This document shows, in pieces, positions 25,116-31,709 of a stretch of DNA of 64,000 bases. The stretch is from Palsa-504 sp963789225 (lineage in GTDB: Bacteria; Actinomycetota; Actinomycetes; Streptosporangiales; Streptosporangiaceae). The DNA lies in assembly GCA_963789225.1 (NCBI GenBank), contig CAWBKD010000037.1, positions 72,279 to 136,278 on the forward strand, in the 5' to 3' direction. The notes beneath the pieces were generated by a model. The model had not been told where the DNA came from and searched no databases. It saw only the letters and a list, made by a program, of their open reading frames with translations. Positions within the stretch are counted from its first letter, which is position 1, and each line of letters opens with the position of its first letter. The position numbers and the translations under genes were made by a program.

Positions 25116-26018
25116 GTGATCCACTTTCACAACTTCACTTATGGTGCGCTGAATCCGGTCCTGGCTTACCTCGTGTCGTGCGTGGGCTGCTTCGCCGGGC
25201 TCCGGTGCACCACCCGCGCGCGTGCCTTGGCGGGCGCGGCGCGGGCGCGCTGGCTGGCCCTGGCGGCCCTGGCCATCGGGGCCACGGGGATCTGGACGAT
25301 GCACTTCATCGCCATGCTCGGGTTCACCATCCCCGGCCAGCAGATCCGCTACAACGTGCCGGTCACCATCTTGTCCATGCTGATCGCCGTGCTCGTGGTG
25401 GGGATCGGGATCTTCATCGTCGGGTTCAGCCGGCCGGGAGCCTGGCCGCCGCTGCTGCTTGGCGGGGCGATCATCGGAGTCGGCGTCGCCAGCATGCACT
25501 ACATCGGCATGGCCGCCATCCGGGTGCCCGACTCGCTGGTCTACAACCCGGTGCTGGTCGCGGTCTCGGTGGTGATCGCGGTGATCGCGGGGACCGCGGC
25601 GCTGTGGGCCGCGCTGCGGCTGGACAGCCTGTGGTCCGCCATCATCGCCTCGATGATCATGGGCGTCGCGGTCAGCAGCATGCACTACACGGGCATGGCC
25701 GCGCTGAGCGTACGCGCCGCCGCCCCCGGCCTGACGGTGAGCTACGCGTGGGCCGCCAGCGGGGAGGGGCTCCTGCTGCCCCTCATCCTGGGCCTGTCCT
25801 GCCTGGGGTTCGTCTTCTCGACCGTGCTCTCCCTCTCGCCGACCGCGGCCGAGATAGTCGAGGAGGCCCAGCTGATGGCCCGGCTCGGCCGGGCCCCGCA
25901 GCACGAACCGTACCGGCCGGCGGCCAGCCAGGCCTGGCCGGATGGTAATCAACGTGACGGCCAGGGGCAGGCGGGGAGCCTGTTCCGCCCCACCCGGCCG
26001 CGTCCGCCCGGGTCTTAG
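25116..26018 (+). CDS. MHYT-domain integral membrane sensor protein
   Basis: About 300 residues from GTG 25116 (an upstream ATG at 25059 is possible). Seven or so hydrophobic helices carry three MHYT-type motifs, WTMHFIAM, ASMHYIGM and SSMHYTGM, thought to bind copper and sense diatomic gas. There is no GGDEF or kinase domain; the Pro/Arg-rich tail ends shortly after the last helix. It is divergent from copA, with the starts about 186 bases apart, which fits a copper-related role by context only. GGAG lies eleven bases before the chosen GTG. Ends overlap by four bases with dapF. Confidence 0.88.
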   Translation: MIHFHNFTYGALNPVLAYLVSCVGCFAGLRCTTRARALAGAARARWLALAALAIGATGIWTMHFIAMLGFTIPGQQIRYNVPVTILSMLIAVLVVGIGIFIVGFSRPGAWPPLLLGGAIIGVGVASMHYIGMAAIRVPDSLVYNPVLVAVSVVIAVIAGTAALWAALRLDSLWSAIIASMIMGVAVSSMHYTGMAALSVRAAAPGLTVSYAWAASGEGLLLPLILGLSCLGFVFSTVLSLSPTAAEIVEEAQLMARLGRAPQHEPYRPAASQAWPDGNQRDGQGQAGSLFRPTRPRPPGS

Positions 26019-27022
26019 GGCGTGGCGGTTTCGATGCCGGCGGCGCGGAGGCGTTCGGCGTTCTGGTGCTCCTGGGCGGAATAGGCGCCGATCTCATCGA
26101 GGTAGGGCTCGCGGTCGGCGTTCTCGGTCCCGGTCCGGGTCCCGGTCTGGGTCCCGGTCCGGGCGAGATCGGTCGGGTCGACGTCGGCGCGGTAGACGAA
26201 GGTGGCGTTGCCCTGCACGACGGGGAACCACTGCCCGTCGCTGGCCCGCAGCGACGCCGCGGCCATCCCGCCCGCGTTGCGGATGAGGACCTCGCGTCCT
26301 GGGTCGGCGCGGCCCAGGCGTGAGTAGACCGCGCGGGCTGCGGCCATGCCAGAACCGCACGAGGCGGTCAGGCCTGCGCCGCGCTCGAAGGTCCTGACGA
26401 AGACCTCGTTTGGTGCCAAGGGGAGCAGAACCGACAGGTTGGCCCCGGCGGGGAACCGCTCCGGGCGCGCCGCCACCTGCTCCCCCATCGCGATCAGGTC
26501 GGATTCGACGTACTTGTCGACCAGGGCGATCAGGTGAGGGTTCGGGATGGTCACCGCGGTGAACGCCAGGGCCGGGTCAAGCTCGGGCAGGGCGACCTCG
26601 ACCGCCGGGCTCAGGCCCGCTACCACCGGGTCCGGCGGGGCGAAGTCGACGGGCGGGTGCTCGAGCCGCACCTGCCGCACGCCGCCTGTCGTGGTCGGGC
26701 CGCGCCGGACCGTGTACTCGCGCGCGCCGCTGCGAATCGTGGCGGTGTCCTGGCTGCGCAGGTCGAGGATGACCCGGCCTAGGCAGCGCATCCCGTTGCC
26801 GCAGAACTCGGCGGCCGAGCCGTCGGGATTGAAGAACCAGGCCTGCGGAACCGGCAGGCTCGGGTCGTAGAAGTAGATGCCGTCGCCGCCGAACGGGCCC
26901 CGCCGGTCGCAAAGCCGACGGACGAACGTGCGCAAGTCTGCGTCGGACGCGAAGTCGTCCGGCGTTCGGGCCATGAAGAAGATGTCGTTCTTGGACCCGT
27001 GCGCGCTCAGGATCTCGGCCAT
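26015..27022 (-). CDS. dapF: Diaminopimelate epimerase
   Basis: 335 residues. It interconverts LL- and meso-diaminopimelate for lysine and cell-wall synthesis. The two catalytic Cys motifs are present, EFCGNGMRC and ASCGSGM. N-terminal HGSKNDIFF and FGGDGIYF segments match the family. The C-terminus carries a Thr/Gly-rich stretch from a 12-base repeat (about 26127-26163) and a roughly 40-residue extension compared with a typical 280-residue DapF. Being separate from other lysine genes, it may be a second or divergent copy. Confidence 0.85.
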   Translation of the reverse strand: MAEILSAHGSKNDIFFMARTPDDFASDADLRTFVRRLCDRRGPFGGDGIYFYDPSLPVPQAWFFNPDGSAAEFCGNGMRCLGRVILDLRSQDTATIRSGAREYTVRRGPTTTGGVRQVRLEHPPVDFAPPDPVVAGLSPAVEVALPELDPALAFTAVTIPNPHLIALVDKYVESDLIAMGEQVAARPERFPAGANLSVLLPLAPNEVFVRTFERGAGLTASCGSGMAAARAVYSRLGRADPGREVLIRNAGGMAAASLRASDGQWFPVVQGNATFVYRADVDPTDLARTGTQTGTRTGTENADREPYLDEIGAYSAQEHQNAERLRAAGIETATP

Positions 27023-27222
27023 CGCATGCCAGCCTAGCCCAGCGGCCGGGCTGGGCTGTGCCTATCGTTCGGGGCCTGCCGGTCGGGCCGGCCCGAGGCG
27101 TAGCTAAGCTGGCCCGGGCGTGCAGGCCGGGGCTGCGCCGGGCGTGGCGCCCGGGTCGCCGCCGGTCGGCGTCGGTTGGGTCAGCTTCGACGCGCGACCG
27201 CCAGATCGCCGCCGGTACGTCA

Positions 27223-27879
27223 TCATCCAAGGCGGCGTCCGCTGAAGGCTTCCTCCCGCGCCGGGACTCCCCGCGATGCGAGCCCGTTAGTCCCAGAAAA
27301 CCCATTAGTCCCATGTGCCCCACCCGATTGCCCGTTAGCACTGTTGAACTCGTTGTCCCCAGATGATTTGCCGCCCACGGAGGAGCCGTTCACCACGTGG
27401 AACCCGTTGGACCCGACGACCACCGCAGGGGCGAACGCCGGGTAGGTGGAAAAGCGCAGGCCGTCGGCGTAGTTCCGCAGCGCGACCCTCGCCCAGTCGA
27501 GCATGTTCGTCGGCAGGTCACCCACCGGGAACCAGCACACGTCGGCTGACGCCGGCTGGCCGGTCCAGCCGGAGACGGACAGGAAGAACGCGATGCGGCC
27601 GCTGCCGGACACGTCGTGCATGACATGAGCGAGCGACACGTTCTCGGCACCGATCACGATTCCTGCTTCGCTGGCCACCCGGATCGCCGTCTCGACGATC
27701 GTCTCCCGGTCGGCAAGCTGCCCGGACGGCGGCTCGTATGCGCCGTCGCCGTAGCCCGTGTTGGCCCGCTCCCGCAGCAGGATGCGGCCGTTCCTCGCCA
27801 GCACCAGGATGACGTCCACGACGACCCTGCGACGATGCGTTACGTCGGCAGCTATCGAAGTGTCGCCGGTGATGCCCAT
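27223..27879 (-). CDS. NUDIX-fold protein with degenerate catalytic box
   Basis: 218 residues from ATG 27879, preceded by GAGG. The first 145 residues match NUDIX hydrolases: VVVDVILVLARNGRILLRER, YEPPSGQLADRETIVETAIR, SLAHVMHDVSGSGRIAFFL and CWFPVGDLPTNMLDWARVAL. The NUDIX box normally reads REUxEExGU; here it is RVASEAGIV, so two catalytic Glu are replaced and spacing is off by one. The C-terminus is a Gly/Asn/Ser-rich low-complexity tail. Hydrolase activity is doubtful; a nucleotide-binding regulator is an alternative. 27023-27222 and 27880-28181 show no further genes. Confidence 0.72.
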   Translation of the reverse strand: MGITGDTSIAADVTHRRRVVVDVILVLARNGRILLRERANTGYGDGAYEPPSGQLADRETIVETAIRVASEAGIVIGAENVSLAHVMHDVSGSGRIAFFLSVSGWTGQPASADVCWFPVGDLPTNMLDWARVALRNYADGLRFSTYPAFAPAVVVGSNGFHVVNGSSVGGKSSGDNEFNSANGQSGGAHGTNGFSGTNGLASRGVPAREEAFSGRRLG

Positions 27880-28181
27880 AGTGATCGCCTCGCCGCCGCC
27901 GTGCCCACCCCACTCCTGGGCCCCACTACCCAGGAGAGAGCACGGTATCGCCGACGTCTTGTGGATCGCCATGTGCACAAGGGCCGCGGAGCTGTGGACG
28001 GCAGCCGGGAATCGGCGCGGGGGCTGTGGACACCGGGGCGCGCGGACCTTGGCCTGCCTGGCTGCGCAGGCTGTGGATAACCCGGCGCGCATGTGGACGG
28101 CCGGACTGAAGATTAGCTGAAAATTGCACCTGCGATGATTTCCTGACCCGAGGATCGTCGTTACGACGGAAGGGAGTACCA

Positions 28182-29300
28182 ATGACACGGATACGAGTCC
28201 TGGCCGGGACGCGCAAGGGGGCGTTCGTCCTGACCTCGGACGGGAGCCGCGCGAAGTGGCAGGTCAGCGGCCCGCACTTCGGCGGCTGGGAGATCTATCA
28301 TCTGAAGGGCTCGCCGGCCGACCCGGACCGGATCTACGCCTCGCAGAACACCGGCTGGTTCGGGCAGCTCATGCAGCGTTCCGACGACGGCGGCGCCACC
28401 TGGCAGCCGGGCGGGAACGAGTTCACCTACGCGACCGACCCCGGCACGCACCTGTGGTACGACGGGACCCCGCGGCCGTGGGAGTTCAAGCGGGTCTGGC
28501 ACCTCGAGCCCTCGCTGACCGACCCGGACGAGGTCTACGCAGGCGCGGAGGACGCGGGGCTGTTCAGGTCCCGTGATGGCGGAGCCACCTGGACCGAGCT
28601 GACCGGGCTGCGCACCCACGAGTCCGGGCCGGGCTGGCAACCTGGCGCGGGCGGGCTGTGCCTGCACACGATCATCCTGGACCCGGTGCACGCCGGGCGG
28701 ATGTTCGCGGCGATCTCGGCGGCAGGGACGTTCCGCAGCGATGACCACGGAGAGACCTGGCGCCCGGTCAACCGCGGCCTGCACGATGAGGGCACCCTGC
28801 CCGAGGAGGAGCCCGAGGTCGGCTTCTGCGTGCATCATGTCGAGATGCACCCGTCGCGCCCCGAGACGCTGTTCATGCAGAAGCACTGGGACGTGATGCG
28901 CAGCGACGACGCGGGCGAGACCTGGCGCGAGGTCAGCGGCGACCTACCCAGCGACTTCGGCTTCCCGATCGGCGTGCACGCGCACGAGCCCGAGACCATC
29001 TACGTGGTCCCGATCACCAGCGACTCCCTGCATTTCCCGCCGGACGGGCGGTTGCGGGTGTACCGCAGCCGGACCGGTGGCGACGAGTGGGAACCGCTCA
29101 CCCGCGGGCTCCCGCAGGAGCACTGCTACGTCAACGTGTACCGCGACGCGATGGCCGTCGACTCGCTCGACGAGTGCGGCGTCTACTTCGGCACTACGGG
29201 CGGACAGGTCTACGTGTCCGCGGACGCCGGTGACACCTGGGAGGCCATTGCCCGCGACCTGCCAGCCGTGCTGTCCGTGGAAGTCCAGACGCTCGCGTGA
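28182..29300 (+). CDS. Asp-box (BNR) repeat beta-propeller, exo-alpha-sialidase-like
   Basis: 372 residues with no signal peptide. Five Asp-box motifs are visible: RSDDGGATW, RSRDGGATW, RSDDHGETW, RSDDAGETW and VSADAGDTW. They fit a propeller of the sialidase/sortilin type. No catalytic Arg triad can be assigned by eye, so the sialidase name is provisional. GGGAG lies six bases before the ATG. The stop overlaps the GTG of a MoaD/ThiS gene, so the two are coupled. Confidence 0.82.
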   Translation: MTRIRVLAGTRKGAFVLTSDGSRAKWQVSGPHFGGWEIYHLKGSPADPDRIYASQNTGWFGQLMQRSDDGGATWQPGGNEFTYATDPGTHLWYDGTPRPWEFKRVWHLEPSLTDPDEVYAGAEDAGLFRSRDGGATWTELTGLRTHESGPGWQPGAGGLCLHTIILDPVHAGRMFAAISAAGTFRSDDHGETWRPVNRGLHDEGTLPEEEPEVGFCVHHVEMHPSRPETLFMQKHWDVMRSDDAGETWREVSGDLPSDFGFPIGVHAHEPETIYVVPITSDSLHFPPDGRLRVYRSRTGGDEWEPLTRGLPQEHCYVNVYRDAMAVDSLDECGVYFGTTGGQVYVSADAGDTWEAIARDLPAVLSVEVQTLA

Positions 29301-29611
29301 CCGCGGTCCGGGTCGTCTTGCCTGCCCACCTGAAGAACCTGGCGCGCGTGCAGGGCGAGGTCACGCTCCACCTCGGGGGCGAGCGTGACCTCGAGGTGAC
29401 GCGCCAGGTGCTGCTCGACGCGCTCGAGTCCGCCTACCCGGTGCTGCGCGGGACGATCCGCGACCAGGTCACAGGGAAGCGGCGCGCGTTCGTCCGGTTC
29501 TACGCCTGCCAGCAGGACCTATCCAACGAGCCTGCCGATGTCCCGCTGCCGGCCGCGGTCGTGGCCGGCAGCGAGCCGTTCCGCATCGTGGGCGCGATGG
29601 CCGGCGGCTAA
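29297..29611 (+). CDS. MoaD/ThiS-family small sulfur-carrier-like protein
   Basis: 104 residues starting at a GTG that overlaps the stop of the propeller gene (GTGA). VRVVLPAHLKNLARV and the spacing of VTRQVLLDALESAYPVL match the beta-grasp of MoaD/ThiS, and the chain ends GAMAGG, the diglycine tail that is adenylated and thiocarboxylated. No MoeB- or ThiF-like activator or molybdopterin genes are adjacent. The tight coupling with an Asp-box protein is the notable point. Confidence 0.8.
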   Translation: MTAVRVVLPAHLKNLARVQGEVTLHLGGERDLEVTRQVLLDALESAYPVLRGTIRDQVTGKRRAFVRFYACQQDLSNEPADVPLPAAVVAGSEPFRIVGAMAGG

Positions 29612-29713
29612 CAACGCGTGCAGAGAGCAGGGGTGGGCGGGGCTCAAGCGCGTCGGGCGGGTTGGCCGTGTGGCAGTATGGCGGCGCAGCCGCGTCGTCG
29701 TGATGGAGCCGAG

Positions 29714-30145
29714 ATGTACACCAAGATCCAGGTCGTGTTCGACGCCGCCGAGCCGGAGAAGCTGGCCGAGTTCTGGGGGCTGGCGCTGGGCTACGTGGTC
29801 GAGCCGCCACCGGAGGGGTTCGAGAGCTGGGAACAGTTCGCCGGATCGATCGGGATACCGGAGAGCGAGTTCGGCGAGGTGGCCTCGAGGGTCGACCCGG
29901 CGGGTGAGGGCCCACGGCTGTACTTCCAGCGGGTGGCGGAACCTAAGGCGGCCAAGAACCGCGTTCACCTCGACGTGCGCGTGGCCGGGCGCGAGGTCCG
30001 GGGCGAGGAACGCAAGCGGCTGGTTAGCGAGCACGTGGAGCGCCTGATCGAGGCGGGCGCGACGCTGGCCTGGCGGACCGACAACGTCCGCGGCAGCTCC
30101 GTCACGCTGTACGACCCGGAAGGCAACGAGTTCTGCGTGGCCTGA
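29714..30145 (+). CDS. VOC-family (glyoxalase/bleomycin-resistance-like) protein
   Basis: 143 residues from the ATG at 29714, preceded by GGAG at six bases. The paired beta-alpha-beta-beta-beta modules are seen as YTKIQVVFDAAEPEKLAEFW and NRVHLDVRVAG with the C-terminal VTLYDPEGNEFCVA strand-loop, characteristic of VOC metal-binding folds. The His and Glu in the strands (VHLDV, EGNEF) are candidate metal ligands. Substrate unknown. Confidence 0.85.
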   Translation: MYTKIQVVFDAAEPEKLAEFWGLALGYVVEPPPEGFESWEQFAGSIGIPESEFGEVASRVDPAGEGPRLYFQRVAEPKAAKNRVHLDVRVAGREVRGEERKRLVSEHVERLIEAGATLAWRTDNVRGSSVTLYDPEGNEFCVA

Positions 30146-30162
30146 TATCTGCGAGGAGGCCG

Positions 30163-31530
30163 GTGGGATTCATGTCGTTTACCCGGCATCTGGCCGTTTC
30201 GCCAGGTATAACCAAGGACGTGAAGCCTGCCAGATTCGCCCTGGGCGTCGCCGTGGTGCTCGGCGTGGGCGTGCTGTCCGCCTGCACGAGCGCCAGCACC
30301 TCAACGTCGACGACCACGGCGAGCAACCCCACCGGACCGATCATCATCGGCGCGTCACTCTCGCTGAGCCCCGGTCCCGCCTCAAACCCGGACCCCTTCC
30401 AGGCGGACGGCCTGGCGTTCCAAAAGGGGTACAAGCTGTGGGCCAACGACGTGAACGCCCACGGCGGCCTGCTCGGCCGTAAGGTCGTGCTGAAGATCAT
30501 GGACGACGGTGGCCTGACGAACAAGGTCGTCACCAACTACCAGGTCCTGCTCGGCCAGGACCACGTGGACCTGGCCTTCGGGCCGTTCTCCTCGCTGCTG
30601 TCCGCGCCGGCCTCGGCGGTGGCGGCCCGGTTCGGCTACGCGTTCGTGGAAGGGGCGGGTGGCGCGCCGTCGGTCTTCGACACCGTGTCCAACCAGGCCG
30701 ACCGCAACACGTTCGACGTGAGCCTCCCGATCGCGGACGAGATGGTCCCGTTCGTGCACTGGATCGCCAGCCTGCCAGCGAGCGAGCGGCCGAAGACCGC
30801 GGCCTACCCGATGGCCCAGGACCCGTTCGCCGACCCGCCGGTCGAGCTGGCCCAGACGCTGCTGCAGAACCTCAACATCAAGACCGTTTACTCGAACACC
30901 TTCGCGGAAGTCCAGTCGGCCTATACGGGGCCCGCTCAGGCGGTCGCCGCATCCGGCGCGCAGCTAGTGGTCCTCGGGTCCACCGACGTGCCCACCGTCC
31001 AGACCTTCATGCAGGTGTTCCAGCAGCAGCACTACACGCCCAAGCTGTTCATCGCGGCGTCCGGGCCCGACCAGGGTTCCGCGTTCGTCTCCGCAGTCGG
31101 CCAGGGTAACGAGAACGGGATGATGGTGCCGGACGGCTGGTATCCGGGCTACGACAACGCGGCCAGCCAGCAGATGGTCAAGGAATACCTCGCCAAGTAC
31201 GGCGGCACCGCGTCCGGCATCAACGCCGACGTGGCGGAGGCCTACTCGGTGGGCCAGATCATGGCGCAGGCGGTCATTGCCACCCACAGCACCGACAACG
31301 CCAAGATCATCGCCTACTTGCACAGCGGCGTCACGCTGACCACCGTCCAGGGTCCGGTGAGGTTCGACGCGCTGGGCGAGAACGGAGCCGCGGCGGCGTT
31401 CGTCTTCCAGTGGCAGCAGGGCAAATTCATCCAGGTCCTGCCGAGCATGGATGGCTCGACGGTCATCGACAAGACGCCCTGGATCAACGGGGCCCCGACG
31501 ACCACAACCTCCCCGCCGGCCTCACCCTGA
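30163..31530 (+). CDS. ABC transporter substrate-binding lipoprotein, branched-chain amino acid type
   Basis: 455 residues. A GAGGAGG lies just before GTG 30163 (ATG 30172 is an alternative). The signal peptide ends with lipobox GVGVLSAC, followed by a Ser/Thr-rich linker. The body has the LivJ/LivK-like type I periplasmic-binding fold: IIIGASLSLSPGP, LLGRKVVLKIMDDG, and a second lobe with FMQVFQQQHYTPKLFI. No permease or ATPase gene is adjacent, so it is a second orphan binding lipoprotein in this window. Ligand unknown. Confidence 0.88.
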   Translation: MGFMSFTRHLAVSPGITKDVKPARFALGVAVVLGVGVLSACTSASTSTSTTTASNPTGPIIIGASLSLSPGPASNPDPFQADGLAFQKGYKLWANDVNAHGGLLGRKVVLKIMDDGGLTNKVVTNYQVLLGQDHVDLAFGPFSSLLSAPASAVAARFGYAFVEGAGGAPSVFDTVSNQADRNTFDVSLPIADEMVPFVHWIASLPASERPKTAAYPMAQDPFADPPVELAQTLLQNLNIKTVYSNTFAEVQSAYTGPAQAVAASGAQLVVLGSTDVPTVQTFMQVFQQQHYTPKLFIAASGPDQGSAFVSAVGQGNENGMMVPDGWYPGYDNAASQQMVKEYLAKYGGTASGINADVAEAYSVGQIMAQAVIATHSTDNAKIIAYLHSGVTLTTVQGPVRFDALGENGAAAAFVFQWQQGKFIQVLPSMDGSTVIDKTPWINGAPTTTTSPPASP

Positions 31531-31584
31531 TGGGCGAGTGCGTCGGCGGCCACCGGGCCGGGTCCTGGTCACATTTCCGCCAGT

Positions 31585-31597
31585 ATCATGACATGAT
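31585..31597. promoter_or_regulatory. Perfect 13-bp palindrome upstream of sensor kinase
   Basis: ATCATG-A-CATGAT lies about 113 bases before the kinase start, inside 31531-31709, which otherwise has no gene. Its size and symmetry suit a regulator-binding site. Confidence 0.35.
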
Positions 31598-31709
31598 CAT
31601 TTGCCGGATATTTGGCCACCCGTCCCACTACAGTTACGGCATCCCACACTGGTGCGGCCTGAGGCATTAGTTCTAAGTGGGTCAGTTGCGGCGGTCGAGG
31701 ACATCAGCG

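Noticed and set aside
24930..25952. Upstream extension of the copA frame to give a 1172-residue protein
   Set aside because: It is antisense to the MHYT gene and low in recognisable features, and a Shine-Dalgarno precedes ATG 24929.
26127..26163. GGTCCCGG-rich repeat as a regulatory hairpin
   Set aside because: It lies inside dapF and is a 12-base coding repeat (Thr-Gly) without inverted symmetry of note.
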